64,000 nt of DNA from Streptococcus halotolerans (GCF_001598035.1 NZ_CP014835.1:1649001-1713000); one strand, 5' to 3'; counted from the first letter of the stretch, positions 48,701-58,868 are shown. A program made the numbers and translations. The notes: generated from the letters alone by a model not told the origin.

Positions 48701-51700
48701 GACATTTCCTTCCACTTGTTTAGTGGTTAGCTCAGCCGTAGGTCTGTCCACAGTTGGGAAGTCGTTCGGTACTTCACTTGTTTTAAGCTTGTAGACATAA
48801 ACGACGTGTCGAGTGCCTTCGATGTAGTCTCCTTGCACAGGCTCACTTTCTTCATGAACACGGATGAAGCGGTAGTTGTCGCCTTCAAATGGAATTTCAT
48901 CTGGTTTTAATGCTGGTGTCGTAGCATCGTAGGTCTCGTTAGTTGGGGTTGCGTCAGCGAGTTGTCCATCAATGTAGGTTTCAGTTCTGACGAGCTTAGT
49001 TGGGATCTCTTGGTTTGGTGCAATGGTCTTACCATTTTCGTCTACGTAATGAACGATGACGTTGCCGTCCACTTGTTTAGTGGTTAATTCAGCCGTTGGT
49101 TTCTCCACAGTTGGGAAGTCGTTCGGTACTTCACTTGTTTTAAGCTTGTAGACATAAACGACATGTCGAGTACCTTCGATGTAATCCCCTTGCACAGGTT
49201 CGCTTTCTTCGTGAACACGGATGAAGCGGTAGTTATCCCCTTCAAATGGAATTTCATCTGGTTTTAATGCTGGTGTCGTAGCATCGTAGGTCTCGTTAGT
49301 TGGGGTTGCGTCAGCGAGTTGTCCATCAATGTAGGTTTCAGTTCTGACGAGCTTAGTTGGTATTTCTTGGTTTGGTGCAATGGCCTTACCATTTTCGTCT
49401 ACGTAATGAACAACAATATCGCCTTTTACCTCTTTAGTGGTTAATTCTGCTTCAGGTAATTCTTTTGTTGGATAGTCGTTTGGCACTTCACTATTACGAG
49501 GGATTTCTTTGTAATACACATTAATGGTGCGAATATGACGCGCTTCTTCCGCTACGCAGTATTCTGGTTCTAATCCTTCACGCACTTGTTGTGCTCGTTC
49601 ATGACTAACTGCTTCTACAATCGCATAGTTATCATAAGTTAGGGCAAATCCTGCGTTACGTCCATCAGTTGATGAGAAGAATGGCGGTGCAACCGTACCC
49701 ATTGTCTCAGTTTGAGTAATTGTTACAGACCCAAAATTAAATCCTTTTGTGTAATATTGGGGATTTTCTACCTTTTTATAAATATATTCTTGCTCATCTA
49801 TGTCAGAGCGAACATAGGTATAATCTTTAAGAAACTCTGGTGACCCCTCTCTAAAATAAGGATCTAGCGTATCGGTCGCTGCTTTCGTTTCCGTTTTTAA
49901 CAAGGTTCCATCTTCTAAATAATGATTGACTGTCACATTCGGTGTAATCGTTACATTACGGTGGAATGGCGCATTTTTATCAGCGACTTCAGCTAGAATT
50001 TCGCGGCGGACATCGGTACGATATGGACGATGGTTGATATTATAAGTCGCCTTACGATCATCCATCTCCGTTGCGCGGCGTGTCGTGTCGTCTCCAGTAA
50101 ATAATGCATCGTAACCGTCAGGATTATCTGCTAATCGACGCGCATCATAAATACCGTAGTAATCTTGTAAAATAGACTGTTTATTGATATTGTAGTTTTG
50201 ATCATAAATCACTTGTAATAATGCTTTATTGGTTAAAACAACATTACCATCTTGTAATTTGGGTAAGGTTAAGGCAACCCCTTCAGAGACGAATGTTGTC
50301 TGTGTTTGATCCGCTGGGACTTCGTCAACAGGTATTAGTGTTTCAGAAAGGATAACTTTTTCACCTGTCTTTTGATTGAGGCCATACTCTGTGTATTTAT
50401 AGTGTTCTTTACCGTCCACCATCGCACGTTCAGTTGTCGGTTGAATATCCACGAGTACTGCTCGGCGATACTCATTTCCAGCAATACTTAAACGAGCAGT
50501 TTCCGCTATTCCACTATTTTCCGTTATGCGGGCATTAGTCACTTCTGGATAATAGCCAACATGTGATTTTAATGTAATGGTCTTGTTAAATGGCATCCAA
50601 GCTGTTTTAGAATAAGTAACATCTTGTCCGCTATAGTCAGGAAACGGACTTGCCTCACGCTTGTCATTAGTTGTTTTTGTGGCGGTTCGATAGGATACCG
50701 TATAAGTTACATCAGTTGTCGTATTATGGTTATATAAATACGCTTTGTTATCGCCTTGTCGGTTTTCAACATTATGCGCATCATTCACGACGGTCAACAA
50801 AGGGGTTTGACCACGCAAACGCCTACCTTCTGGGCTGGCACTATTTACAATACCATATAATCCTCCTAGTGTTGAAGGATTTTTCGCTAATTGAGCAGGT
50901 GTTAATTCTTGCCATGAACGACCATCATAAAAATCACGTATATGTGCGTTAAATGCAGACGAGGCTGCTTCTGTCACTGTCGATACTTGACTCCCTTCAA
51001 CAACAGACGCTACCACCTGTTCTGACTTATTCGTAGACACCCAATTACGGCCATCCGCGCCTTTGAATAAGGCTAAATACGATTCATGTCCGTCGGATCC
51101 CACTAATTTAAACTCAGTCATTACTGGTTGGTTTTCTTGGGTAGCCATCCAGTCCAATACTTTATTTAAATCAATGACCCCTTCTTCGCCAAATTGTTGT
51201 ACTTGCAGTGTGTCTTCAATGGTGCGAATTTCTTTGGCTTCAACTGTTTCGTAGGCTTTTATTAAGTCAGTGTATTGGCCTTTTGCGATTTTGTTTAGTC
51301 CATCCAAGTTTTCTACTACATGATTTGGCGCAATGTTAGACTCACCTGTTTTGTATTTTTCATAGGCACTTTTATCATAGGATAAGCTGCCTGCTTCGTA
51401 GCGTGTGGTGCGAATGGTGTTATCATCTTCAACTACTTTTGGTTTGACACCTAATGCGATGGTACCAGTCGTTGCACCTTCTTCAGTCGTATTTTCCGCA
51501 TAGCCGAAATCTTTAGTAGGATCTTCCTTGATTTCATATTTTGTAACAGTTTCGCAACAAGTTGCTTGAGTTTTTGCTGCATCTTGTTCTTCAGAGTTCG
51601 CTTCTGTGATAACTAGTTGTTTCTTTGGATCTGATTCAGTAGCAGGGGTTGTATCTTGTGGTGCTGTGGGTTCAGAAGTAGGTACAGGTGTACTTGCTAA

Positions 51701-51871
51701 AGCAGTGTTGTCTGTTTCTGAACTACCTTGAGTTGCTTGCGAGACTTGTGTTGTACCTGAGGTGGCTTCTTGTGCTAAGACTGCATGACCACCAAACAGG
51801 CTTACACCAATCAAAGCGGAAGCAACACCGAGTTTAAATTTTCGAATTGAAAATATCTCTCTACGTTCCAT
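45797..51871 (-). CDS. Giant YSIRK/LPXTG surface protein with tandem MucBP-like repeats
   Basis: About 2024 residues from ATG 51871, which has AAGGAG upstream; an in-frame ATG at 51913 lacks a ribosome site. The signal peptide has the YSIRK-type motif ([16 protein letters not shown]). A Thr/Ser/Gln-rich stretch follows to about 100, then a region of about 670 residues that I do not recognise. Eight nearly identical 119-residue repeats (residues about 796-1747) and a ninth divergent copy have the MucBP look ([10 protein letters not shown]). A Pro-rich PxxPxx segment spans the wall, then LPNTGE, a hydrophobic helix and a basic tail for sortase. It probably mediates adhesion, perhaps to mucin; ligand unknown. 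Three Cys in the unique region are unusual for such proteins. Confidence 0.93.
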   Translation of the reverse strand: MERREIFSIRKFKLGVASALIGVSLFGGHAVLAQEATSGTTQVSQATQGSSETDNTALASTPVPTSEPTAPQDTTPATESDPKKQLVITEANSEEQDAAKTQATCCETVTKYEIKEDPTKDFGYAENTTEEGATTGTIALGVKPKVVEDDNTIRTTRYEAGSLSYDKSAYEKYKTGESNIAPNHVVENLDGLNKIAKGQYTDLIKAYETVEAKEIRTIEDTLQVQQFGEEGVIDLNKVLDWMATQENQPVMTEFKLVGSDGHESYLALFKGADGRNWVSTNKSEQVVASVVEGSQVSTVTEAASSAFNAHIRDFYDGRSWQELTPAQLAKNPSTLGGLYGIVNSASPEGRRLRGQTPLLTVVNDAHNVENRQGDNKAYLYNHNTTTDVTYTVSYRTATKTTNDKREASPFPDYSGQDVTYSKTAWMPFNKTITLKSHVGYYPEVTNARITENSGIAETARLSIAGNEYRRAVLVDIQPTTERAMVDGKEHYKYTEYGLNQKTGEKVILSETLIPVDEVPADQTQTTFVSEGVALTLPKLQDGNVVLTNKALLQVIYDQNYNINKQSILQDYYGIYDARRLADNPDGYDALFTGDDTTRRATEMDDRKATYNINHRPYRTDVRREILAEVADKNAPFHRNVTITPNVTVNHYLEDGTLLKTETKAATDTLDPYFREGSPEFLKDYTYVRSDIDEQEYIYKKVENPQYYTKGFNFGSVTITQTETMGTVAPPFFSSTDGRNAGFALTYDNYAIVEAVSHERAQQVREGLEPEYCVAEEARHIRTINVYYKEIPRNSEVPNDYPTKELPEAELTTKEVKGDIVVHYVDENGKAIAPNQEIPTKLVRTETYIDGQLADATPTNETYDATTPALKPDEIPFEGDNYRFIRVHEESEPVQGDYIEGTRHVVYVYKLKTSEVPNDFPTVEKPTAELTTKQVDGNVIVHYVDENGKTIAPNQEIPTKLVRTETYIDGQLADATPTNETYDATTPALKPDEIPFEGDNYRFIRVHEESEPVQGDYIEGTRHVVYVYKLKTSEVPNDFPTVDRPTAELTTKQVEGNVIVHYVDENGKTIAPNQEIPTKVVRTETYIDGQLTDATPTNETYDATTPALKPDEIPFEGDDYRFIRVHEESEPVSGEYIEGTRHVVYVYKLKTSEVPNDFPTVEKPTAELTTKQVDGNVIVHYVDENGKTIAPNQEIPTKLVRTETYIDGQLADATPTNETYDATTPALKPDEIPFEGDDYRFIRVHEESEPVEGEYIEGIRHVIYVYKLKTSEVPNDYPTVDRPTAELTTKKVEGNVVVHYVDENGKVIAPNQELPTKEVRTETYIDGELAESVPTGETYDTTTPELKPDEIPFEGDNYRFIRVHEESEPVEGEYIEGTRHVVYVYKLKTSNIPNDFPTVEKPTAELTTKQVEGNVVVHYVDENGKTIAPNQEIPTKVVRTETYIDGELAESVPTGETYDTTTPALKPDEIPFEGDNYRFIRVHEESEPVQGDYIEGTRHVVYVYKLKTSEVPNDYPTVDRPTAELTTKQVEGNVVVHYVDENGKTIAPNQEIPTKVVRTETYIDGELAESVPTGETYDTTTPALKPDEIPFEGDNYRFIRVHEESEPVQGDYIEGTRHVVYVYKLKTSEVPNDYPTVDRPTAELTTKQVEGNVVVHYVDENGKVIAPNQELPTKEVRTETYIDGELAESVPTGETYDTTTPELKPDEIPFEGDNYRFIRVHEESEPVEGEYIEGTRHVVYVYKLKTSEVPNDYPTVDRPTAELTTKQVEGNVIVHYVDEDGNVIASDNVKDKKVVTTKTYINAQLAEESNAHEPYNVDNETDKPSTIVFNGKSYELVRVHPNSEPVEGELREGTIHVTYVYRLLTAPEEPEKPGVPEVPEIPDTPEVPEEPEKPEVPDTPEEPENPDVPNTPEKPEVPENPEVPKEPETPETPEVPKVPESPEKPGTPDMPDTPNAPKTPESPESPVTPTASTRRNNSDKYMAKGVENLPNTGETSSYLAAAYGGMAIGLAALLASKKRKRDSED
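46631..49486 (-). repeat. Eight tandem 357-bp coding repeats (plus divergent ninth to about 46290)
   Basis: Exactly 8 x 357 = 2856 bases, each encoding 119 residues beginning with PND(F/Y)PT. The four copies nearest the N-terminus carry [18 protein letters not shown] (one with T for A), the next four [18 protein letters not shown], and other positions are shuffled between copies. Runs of hundreds of identical bases make copy-number change by recombination likely, and may also mislead short-read assembly. The ninth copy (46630 to about 46290) is diverged. Confidence 0.95.
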
Positions 51872-52495
51872 TCTATAAAATTCTCCTTTAGTTCTAGTTT
51901 TATTTTTCTGCATGTTTAACTTATTTTAAAATCTCTCTAGTGTCGCGTTAGATTGAGACTAATAGTCATTGATTAGTGGAATTATCTGTGTTTATATGAT
52001 TCATTCTAGTTCAATTTCCTGAAAACGATTAGTATTTTCAGACTTTTTGAATTAAAAAAAGTTATCAAGAAACAGCCACACCGACTTTTAAAGCAATGAG
52101 AAGTAACTCAATGCCGTTAAATTAATGCAAAATCATTAATTATGTTCTGCGATTTTTATAGTTAAATTTTTAGTTAATATGGTTTTTATTGGAAAATAAA
52201 CTACCATATAGCTAACATACCATACTAGTAGCGTATAAGCAACTAGTACGCAAACGATTTAAACGTATTCATGAATGGCAAACTTAATCTCAGGTTAAGC
52301 AAGGATATTTAACTTATGGTAGGGTGTCATCGGTACGTCTACCACTTAGCGGTGGATAGCTAAAATAGAAGTTGTATTTATTAAAAATAAATCTCCTCTA
52401 ATCTCTGTGAACCCTTCAGTCCTAAACAAAACAACTCGATGATATTCTCTGAAATTGAGATAAGCTCTTATTTTATAAATAGGAAGAAAGGTAGG
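51872..52495. other. 624-base AT-rich spacer upstream of the surface protein
   Basis: Only the ribosome site of the surface gene is clear. I find no well-spaced promoter and no gene. An inverted repeat ACTAGTAGCG...CAACTAGT lies at about 52225-52250, and a small hairpin (TACCAC/GTGGATA) near 52340. The long leader could host regulation of the adhesin. Confidence 0.4.
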
Positions 52496-53785
52496 TTAAA
52501 GTAATGTTAACCACCGTGATTGCACGGCTGAAAAATGATAATCATTGGCTCGCTTTACACTGCTAGTTTGAAAGCCATGATCAGGAAAGTGAACCAGTAT
52601 ATCTGCTAAGTCATCCAGATTGTCATATAGGATCCCTGAAAGACCTTGTTGAATGATTTCTGGAGCACCATAGGGTTTATTCCAAGCTATAGGAGGTGTT
52701 CCTTGCGACAACGCTTCAAGTAGCGTATTTCCCAATCCTTCCCCAAAGGACGTAGACACGTAAGCCTTGTACTGATAGTAGGGAATGTCTTTTGATAACA
52801 CATGTCCCATCAAACGAATATAAGGCTTGTCTTGAATCATTTTTTCGAGTTCTAAATGCTCTGCTCCTTCGCCGTAAATATCTAGGGTGATGGAATCATC
52901 TTTGTCATGGGCGCGACTTACTTGGTCAATCAAAGCTGTTAGATTTTTTTCAGGAGCCAATCGACTTGCTGTTATAAAACCCTTTCGTTCGGTATAATAA
53001 GCTTTTGGATGAATGTTTGGGCTGCTACTCATTTGAGCGACGTAGATACGATCCATCTCAATATCGTTCTGTTTAAGCGAGAGAGACAAGGCTTCTTTTT
53101 GCGCATTTGTATTAACCACAAAACCGGTTACCTTATTTGACAAATAAGGTAGTAATGAGTATCCTGGATTCCATATGCTGTCTACCATGTGCTCACTCAT
53201 AATATTGATATAGCTTTTGATGTTTTTTTGGCTTGCAACCGAAAAGAAAAACGCAGGCGCAACCTCCTCGACACGATCAAAAAAGACAACATCACTACTT
53301 TTAAAACCGATTAAATTATAAAAATGAACTAATAAATCTTGGTGCGTTTTATAGTAGTGCCCTTGATAATCATAGGCTGTATTGTTGTATTGAAAGTACT
53401 GGATGAGGATTTTCTGACCAAAATCATCATAGAAAATCCGTTGCGTCAACTCACTAAAACCACCTATAACTTCATAAATTTCTTTATAAAAAAGAGTGTC
53501 TTCATAAAAGAAGCGATGAGCTTCAATGTCATTAATGATTTTCCAGTCATCACGCGTCACCTTACGCGGAGGCCGGTTTGTTAAATAATGAAACAAATCA
53601 ATATAGTCGCCACTGAGACCTAGTTCTTCATAATAATCATGAATGGATTTATTTTGGGTAAGATCTGTAAAAATCATCATGGTTTTAAAACCAGCGTCTT
53701 GAAACATGGTTAAGCGATATCTCTCAGACACTTCGATACCAGATGGAATGGCTCCGAGTTTTTCATTGACAATATAGACGGTCAT
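52496..53785 (-). CDS. Glycosyltransferase, family-4 like (TagE/GtfA-type)
   Basis: 429 residues. The N-terminal half (starts VYIVNEKLGAIPSGIEVSE) resembles the variable acceptor domain of TagE/GtfA-like enzymes; the C-terminal half is a GT-B donor domain with FITASRLAPEKNLTALIDQV, ITLDIYGEGAEHLELEKMI and the E-x7-E region STSFGEGLGNTLLEALSQG. It would transfer a sugar from a nucleotide donor to a protein or teichoic-acid acceptor. No GtfB partner, Sec2 genes or serine-rich protein are adjacent. Its closeness to the surface-protein gene hints at a shared role, which is only inference; the two are 580 bases apart. Confidence 0.75.
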   Translation of the reverse strand: MTVYIVNEKLGAIPSGIEVSERYRLTMFQDAGFKTMMIFTDLTQNKSIHDYYEELGLSGDYIDLFHYLTNRPPRKVTRDDWKIINDIEAHRFFYEDTLFYKEIYEVIGGFSELTQRIFYDDFGQKILIQYFQYNNTAYDYQGHYYKTHQDLLVHFYNLIGFKSSDVVFFDRVEEVAPAFFFSVASQKNIKSYINIMSEHMVDSIWNPGYSLLPYLSNKVTGFVVNTNAQKEALSLSLKQNDIEMDRIYVAQMSSSPNIHPKAYYTERKGFITASRLAPEKNLTALIDQVSRAHDKDDSITLDIYGEGAEHLELEKMIQDKPYIRLMGHVLSKDIPYYQYKAYVSTSFGEGLGNTLLEALSQGTPPIAWNKPYGAPEIIQQGLSGILYDNLDDLADILVHFPDHGFQTSSVKRANDYHFSAVQSRWLTLL

Positions 53786-54097
53786 AAGGTCACCTTTAAC
53801 TTTAGAATGTTGATATTTATTGTATCAAATTAAGTCAAAAGTGTTGAGCGGGGTGCACTAAAGTAGCTGATATACCAATCAACAGTCAAATATAGGGCGT
53901 TTTGAGGCTTTTGAGAACTTGTTTTAGGCCATTTTGCCATAACAAGTGCTATTTGGATGATAGGCTGTTAGGTTAACCATAAGACATCATCTGTTGATTT
54001 AGAAAAAGTTATGACATTCATTCTCTTGTAACGTTAACGTGTGTGTTATAATTGGATGGCAATAGAAACAAAAAATGAGACAAAGGAGCAATTAACA
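53786..54097. promoter_or_regulatory. Divergent spacer with murM-like promoter
   Basis: TGtTATAAT (hexamer 54047-54052) is an extended -10 about 46 bases before the GTG start at 54098, and AAAGGAG at 54082-54088 is the ribosome site. The remaining bases hold no gene that I can see. Confidence 0.6.
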
Positions 54098-55294
54098 GTG
54101 ACTATATCTGTAGTGAAAGTGGGGAAAGACAAATCGGAATTTGATTGGTTTGTGGAAAACCATCCTCACGGCAATTTGTTGCAAACGAGTCTTTGGGGAC
54201 AAGTGAAAAGCAACTGGGCATCAGAACAGATCGTTTTTTATCGCGACCAAGAATTGGTGGCTTGCGCTTCTATTCTTATCAAAACAGTTATGAAGCATGT
54301 CAGGGTCGCTTATGTCCCTCGAGGTCCAGTCGTTGACTATGGCAATCCAGAGTTAGTCCTTTCTGTTTTTAAAGCTTTAAAAGCCTACGCACGAAGAGAG
54401 AAATTCTTATTATTGAAATGTGACCCTCAGGTTCTTTTTGATCGAAGTGATGCCAAAGAAGTTAGTGATCGTCAGGATTTGATTGGTCGTATGGAAAAGA
54501 TGGGCTTTGTGTGGTCAGGATTGACGACTGAGCTGAAAGATACTGCTCAACCTCGTTTTCAGGCCAATAAATATTTAAACGATGATGCTATCAATGACTA
54601 TCAAAAGCATGCCAAACGCTTGATTAAAAAGGCCAGTAAAAAAGGTGTTGAGATTGTTAAAGGTCAGGAAGATGAGGTTAAATCCTTCTCAGAATTAGTC
54701 CTGTTAACAGAACAGCGTAAGCAAATTCGGTTAAGAAACTATGACTATTTTCAAAAGCTAAAGGATGTTTACGGTGATAGGGCGGAATTTTACTTTGCCA
54801 AGATTGACATCGAAAAGCAACTCGCCAAACAAAAGGAGCGCTTGACGCAGTTAGAAAAAGCCATACACGATACACCAGAACATCAGAAAAATCGACTAAA
54901 AGACCTCAAGCAACAGGAAGTTTCTGTGAAAAATCAAGTTGATGAATTAGCTGATCTGTCTGAGACAAATCCTAATCAATTAATCATGGCAGGAGTGCTA
55001 GGCATTCGCTTTGGCTCTGGCATCGAACTACTCTATGCCAGCATGGACGAACGCTTTAAACATTACTATCCACAGTACCTTTTAGATGCTGAAATTTTCA
55101 GACGATGTCATCAAGAAGGCTTGCAGTGGGCAAACATGGGTGGCGTTGAGGGAAACCTTGAAGGAGGACTAGCAACCTTTAAGTTATCCTTTAAACCAGT
55201 CATTGAGGAGTACATCGGTGAATTCAACTTGGCCCTTAATAAACCACTCTATCAATTGGCGAACCGTCTTTACAGGATTTATAAGAAAAAATAA
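54098..55294 (+). CDS. MurM/MurN-type peptidoglycan bridge aminoacyltransferase (FemXAB)
   Basis: 398 residues from GTG 54098, placed 9 bases after AAGGAG; a start 19 codons earlier has no ribosome site. FemXAB proteins move Ala or Ser from aminoacyl-tRNA to the stem-peptide lysine to build the cross-bridge. Visible features are NLLQTSLWGQVKSNW at the front, AYVPRGPVVDY, a coiled-coil arm (about 240-300, KQKERLTQLEKAIHDTPEH) that is typical of the family, and MGGVEGNLEGGLATFKLSFKPVIEEYIGEF near the end. Which position of the bridge it adds cannot be told; only one such gene is in the window. Confidence 0.9.
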   Translation: MTISVVKVGKDKSEFDWFVENHPHGNLLQTSLWGQVKSNWASEQIVFYRDQELVACASILIKTVMKHVRVAYVPRGPVVDYGNPELVLSVFKALKAYARREKFLLLKCDPQVLFDRSDAKEVSDRQDLIGRMEKMGFVWSGLTTELKDTAQPRFQANKYLNDDAINDYQKHAKRLIKKASKKGVEIVKGQEDEVKSFSELVLLTEQRKQIRLRNYDYFQKLKDVYGDRAEFYFAKIDIEKQLAKQKERLTQLEKAIHDTPEHQKNRLKDLKQQEVSVKNQVDELADLSETNPNQLIMAGVLGIRFGSGIELLYASMDERFKHYYPQYLLDAEIFRRCHQEGLQWANMGGVEGNLEGGLATFKLSFKPVIEEYIGEFNLALNKPLYQLANRLYRIYKKK

Positions 55295-55683
55295 TCATTT
55301 GATTGGATAGCACAAGCCAAAGCTAGAAACTTCTATCATTGTGTTCAATCGCATTCATGATAGTCACAAATACCTTCAAAGAAGATGATTGTCAAAAAAA
55401 TGAGACATGTAGCATACGCTGACTAGTCCAAAAAGAGCTGACATAAGATTTTTAGATTGAAGAAAGAGTCTATTTGGGACAATTTCTTCAATCTTTTTGA
55501 TTTTGTTGTAAAAAGAAAAACTCTCAGAAAGATCACTGCCGTAACCTTTCTGAGAGCCTGTCCTGTTGTCACTCAAGTCTCATATTATCAATTTTTAGCT
55601 ATCTAGTTAGTTTGTCAAAGGGCAGTGTTCGCTAATCAAATATCGTACGTGTAAGCAAAAACATTAGGCCATCTTTTTTACGA
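55295..55683. other. 389-base spacer with a minus-strand terminator
   Basis: CTCTCAGAAAG (55521-55531) and CTTTCTGAGAG (55546-55556) form an 11-bp stem; AAAAA at 55516-55520 supplies the T run for leftward transcripts, so it terminates the TetR/ABC operon. No gene is seen in the rest. Confidence 0.75.
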
Positions 55684-56289
55684 TTACAATAACTTAAGAA
55701 TTTGATTTTCGATATGATTTAAATCATCTTCAATATTATGGGGCTCAATATTGAAAACATGGATTTGACAGTAGTACGCTAATAAAGGGCTAAGAATGGC
55801 TCTGACGATTTCCAATCTAGTGAGAGCATTCCCTTTTCCTAAGCATTCGAAAATGTGGTTAACTGCCTCATTTTCAGATTCTAGAACATTTTTGAAGACA
55901 GATACCATTTCAGGATTGATCAACAATTCTTGTAGGATAATGTTCACAACTTTATAATTATGATCAATAAAGTGAAAGCGATCTTGAACAAAAAAATGGA
56001 TTAATTCTTCTTTAGTTGAATAGGTAGATAATTGCTCTAGGAATGGAGAGCTGATGGTGTAGGTCATCAACCTAACGATATAGATTAAAATAGCTTCCTT
56101 AGTGTCAAAATACTTGTAAATAGTCGCTTGGCTGACATTAGCATGTTGTGCTAGTTGAGCAGTAGACGTCCCATGGAATCCTTGAGAGGCAAATAATTGA
56201 ATAGCAGATAAAATAACCTTTTTTTGACCATTCGGTATCTTTTGAGTATGGATATACTGTTCGATTGAAAAAATAATATTATCTGTCAT
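55684..56289 (-). CDS. TetR/AcrR-family regulator of the adjacent ABC transporter
   Basis: 201 residues. The DNA-binding domain (GQKKVILSAIQLFASQGFHG, then TAQLAQHANVSQATIYKYFDTKEAIL) is canonical; the C-terminal about 140 residues form the ligand and dimer domain. It is the third gene of an operon after the ATPase and permease, 24 bases behind the permease. Two inverted copies of a TetR-style site overlap the operon promoter at 58156-58205, so it most likely represses its own operon and is released by a transported or toxic ligand. Confidence 0.88.
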   Translation of the reverse strand: MTDNIIFSIEQYIHTQKIPNGQKKVILSAIQLFASQGFHGTSTAQLAQHANVSQATIYKYFDTKEAILIYIVRLMTYTISSPFLEQLSTYSTKEELIHFFVQDRFHFIDHNYKVVNIILQELLINPEMVSVFKNVLESENEAVNHIFECLGKGNALTRLEIVRAILSPLLAYYCQIHVFNIEPHNIEDDLNHIENQILKLL

Positions 56290-56313
56290 TCTAAACTCCT
56301 TTCAAAAATTATA

Positions 56314-57411
56314 TCATACTTTTCGGTAACGTTTTAAACCTATAATGTTAGCAGCGGTTAAAAGTATGAGAAATAAACAAAGAACCAGGATATTAGGGTA
56401 AATAGTTGACAGTTCTTTTCCATGCATGATGATGTTTGTTAGGGCATCTCCTGCATAGTAAAGAGGCAATACCTTACCAATGGTTTGTGCCCATTCTGCC
56501 ATATTTTCCAACGGGATAATACCAGAAAAGAATAATTGAGGCATGACTATTAGTGGTATGAATTGCATCATTTGAAATTCAGATTTTGCTAGTGTTGACA
56601 TTAGAATGCCAAAAGATAGGGCAACTAGAGCTAAAACAAAATTGATTACAATGACATTAGCAATATGGCCAACGACTTGAATATCTAGTAGCCAAATAGT
56701 TGATAATACGATAACAATAGTCTGAATAATAGCGATAATACCATAGGAAAGCATGTAACCAAAGACAATATCACTGCGTTTGACCGGAGTAGCAAGCAGA
56801 CGGTCAAGTGTACCTGAAGTACGCTCTTTTAAGAGTGCCATACCAGAAATTAGAAAAACAAAGAAAAACACCATGAACCCCATAAGTATCGGAATCATTT
56901 TTGCGAAAAAACCAGTATCTTGATCACCATAATGATAGGATTCCTTAATTTTTTTAGATTGGTTTGAAACTAATCTTTTGGGGGTGGGATTTTCAGCTGT
57001 CATTTTTGCTAACGTCTCTGAAAGACCTTTCATTTTACTAACATTAAGTGCTGTGTTAAAGGCTTGTTTAGTTAATGCAGTTTTTGAAGAATCAGTGTTA
57101 GCATAGCGGATTTTGTAGGAAGTATCTTCTTCTGAAATATAAGCGTCAATGTCATTATTTTGAATGTCTTTGCTAGCCGTTTTCACGGTATCGTAGGGGA
57201 CAACTTTGACATGTTTGATATGATTGAGATTGGTTGCTAGGTTATCTTCAAGTTTTATTGTCCCAATAGTAATATGAGTGTTGTTGCTAGCTGAGAAGAT
57301 AACATTCATCAAGAACATGATTAAGATTGGAGCAATAAACATCATGGCAAGTGTTCTTTTGTCTCGAAAAAGTTCTTTTAGAACCTTTTGGGTTATGGCA
57401 ACAATTCTCAT
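56314..57411 (-). CDS. ABC-2 type permease
   Basis: 365 residues in the YhgE/YbhS-type plan: an N-terminal membrane segment (TLAMMFIAPILIMFLMNVIF), an extracellular domain to about 165, then five membrane segments, with the ABC-2 signature LLKERTSGTLDRLLATPVKRSDIVFGY between segments 2 and 3. It overlaps the ATPase gene by 4 bases (ATGA). With that ATPase it should export a drug, peptide or lipid-like compound; the substrate is unknown. Confidence 0.88.
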   Translation of the reverse strand: MRIVAITQKVLKELFRDKRTLAMMFIAPILIMFLMNVIFSASNNTHITIGTIKLEDNLATNLNHIKHVKVVPYDTVKTASKDIQNNDIDAYISEEDTSYKIRYANTDSSKTALTKQAFNTALNVSKMKGLSETLAKMTAENPTPKRLVSNQSKKIKESYHYGDQDTGFFAKMIPILMGFMVFFFVFLISGMALLKERTSGTLDRLLATPVKRSDIVFGYMLSYGIIAIIQTIVIVLSTIWLLDIQVVGHIANVIVINFVLALVALSFGILMSTLAKSEFQMMQFIPLIVMPQLFFSGIIPLENMAEWAQTIGKVLPLYYAGDALTNIIMHGKELSTIYPNILVLCLFLILLTAANIIGLKRYRKV

Positions 57412-58130
57412 ATTTTTTCTCCTTCGGCTTTCAAAAACACTTCTTCAATGGTATTAACGTGAAATTGATTCTTCAAATTAGAGGGGGTATCAAAGGCAAT
57501 GATATTCCCGTGTAATAATAATGCTACTTTATTGGTTAATTCAGCTTCATCCATGACATGCGTAGTGATAAAAATAGTGCGTCCCTCATTTTTAATGCTA
57601 GTTAATTCTTTCCAAATCTTACGTCTTAATGAAGGATCAATACCAACGGTTGGCTCATCTAAAATAAGTAGTTCTGGATTACCTAATAAAGCGATTGCTA
57701 ACGATAATCTTCGTTTCATACCTCCGGAGTAGCCAGATACGAGCTTGTTGAGATGATTGTCTAACTCGACAACTTTTGCAACGTGCTCAATTTGAGTTGG
57801 CAACAAGGATTTAGAAACCCCCTTCATTTTTCCAAAAAAATTAAGATTCTCTATCCCTGTTAAGGAGTCATAGAGGGCATCTGATTGTGCCATATAACCG
57901 ATTTTATTTAATATTTCTCGATTAGGCATAGTCGTTTTCAAGATAAGGGCTGAACCACCGTCAGCTTTTTCCATACCAAGCATTGTTTTGATCATTGTTG
58001 ACTTACCAGCCCCCGAAGGTCCAATTAGACCGATAATTTCACCTTTTGTAACAGCAAGATCAATATGGTTCAAAACGATCTGTGAGGAAAAGGCTTTTTG
58101 CAAATTTGTTAATTCAATAATTTTAGTCAT
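57408..58130 (-). CDS. ABC transporter ATP-binding protein
   Basis: 240 residues from ATG 58130, which follows AGAGGAGC; an upstream in-frame start lies within the operator region and would add 14 residues. Walker A GPSGAGKSTMIK, signature VSGYSGGMKRRLSLA, Walker B LLILDEPTVGIDP and the switch His in ITTHVMDEAE are present. It belongs to the drug-export (CcmA/DrrA-like) group. First gene of the ATPase-permease-TetR operon. Confidence 0.92.
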   Translation of the reverse strand: MTKIIELTNLQKAFSSQIVLNHIDLAVTKGEIIGLIGPSGAGKSTMIKTMLGMEKADGGSALILKTTMPNREILNKIGYMAQSDALYDSLTGIENLNFFGKMKGVSKSLLPTQIEHVAKVVELDNHLNKLVSGYSGGMKRRLSLAIALLGNPELLILDEPTVGIDPSLRRKIWKELTSIKNEGRTIFITTHVMDEAELTNKVALLLHGNIIAFDTPSNLKNQFHVNTIEEVFLKAEGEKI

Positions 58131-58155
58131 TATGAATAGCTCCTCTAAAAAAAGT

Positions 58156-58211
58156 AGTGAGTAATCACTCACCTAAGGAGATATTATAGTTAGTGATTAC
58201 TCACTTGTCAA
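58156..58211 (-). promoter_or_regulatory. Consensus promoter with paired TetR operators
   Basis: On the minus strand TTGACA (58206-58211) and TATAAT (58183-58188) are exactly 17 bases apart. AGTGAGTAATCACT (58156-58169) and its reverse complement AGTGATTACTCACT (58192-58205) flank the -10: one fills the spacer and one lies just downstream of the likely start of transcription. This is a textbook repression layout for the operon's own TetR protein. Confidence 0.85.
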
Positions 58212-58459
58212 TAGTTGTTTGTTATTTTTTTTTACTCGTGGTGCTAGCTAACGACACGCCAATCAAAAAGCCATTAGCAATTGAGTGCTAAGGACTTTGT
58301 TTTCTATCATTTGTCGAATATTGAAAAGACAATGTGGTTGTTCTAGGGAAATGGATGTTAATGGTATTTCACGGCCTGTTTTATCTGTTTAACTGATAAG
58401 AAAAATAGAATTTCTAGAAAATCTCTAAACTATCATACACCAAGGATCAAGCGCATAAA

Positions 58460-58505
58460 CGATTAAGAAAAAACACTTTATGAATTTTGTACAGAAAAGT
58501 GTTGC
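58460..58505 (+). mobile_element. Solo end of the IS3-family element, inverted
   Basis: About 45 bases (GATTAAGAAAAAACACTTTA then a TGTACAGAAAAGTGTTGC segment) match the reverse complement of the left end of the IS at 61587. The rest of that element is missing, so this is a relic facing right. Confidence 0.8.
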
Positions 58506-58680
58506 TTGTTCAATACTTGATATCAGTACAATGGACTTAGAGACCTATCCTGTGACGTTTAAAGAACAAAAAGAAGTTAGCAAAGAAATTAATGACCTTG
58601 TAAAATCTCTTTTGAAAAGAGTTGACGAATCTATTATTAATCTTCAATGGTTATATGATTTTATTTTTCAAGAAAAATGA
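58480..58680 (+). CDS. Hypothetical 66-residue ORF beginning in an IS end
   Basis: The frame opens at an ATG within the solo IS end and reads into a hydrophilic, helix-prone segment (KEQKEVSKEINDLVKSLLKRVD) ending at 58680. No ribosome site is visible. The last about 45 residues may be the tail of a gene whose front was lost when the IS inserted or rearranged. Homology unknown; it may not be expressed. Confidence 0.3.
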   Translation: MNFVQKSVACSILDISTMDLETYPVTFKEQKEVSKEINDLVKSLLKRVDESIINLQWLYDFIFQEK

Positions 58681-58684
58681 CACT

Positions 58685-58811
58685 CAAAAAAGCCCTATAC
58701 TAAAGGCTTGCTTCAAATATTGCATTATGCTCCCTACATATAGTTTGCATATTATATAGGGGCGTAAATAGTTGATTTATTAGGATTGTAACGTTTTGAA
58801 TTTTAAAAAAT
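58685..58811 (+). repeat. Diverged direct repeat, copy 1
   Basis: About 65% similar to 61347-61471 by eye, in the same orientation; the best-conserved core is TAAATAGTTGATTT followed by TAGG and GTTTTGAAT-like words. It starts with a terminator-like CAAAAAAGCC...AAAGGCTT. Together the two copies bracket the small membrane protein and ABC genes. Confidence 0.6.
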
Positions 58812-58868
58812 ATTTGAAAATAAAGAGAAATTCATGAAATGAAAACGGTTCCAACGTAATAGTTAATT

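Noticed and set aside
46631..49486. Tandem repeat array considered as CRISPR or satellite DNA
   Set aside because: The 357-bp unit is in frame with the surface protein, has no unique spacers, and encodes a MucBP-like domain.
52496..55294. Accessory Sec / serine-rich glycoprotein locus
   Set aside because: Only one glycosyltransferase is present, no secA2, secY2, asp or gtfB genes are seen, and the adhesin has a YSIRK signal and MucBP-like repeats rather than serine-rich repeats.
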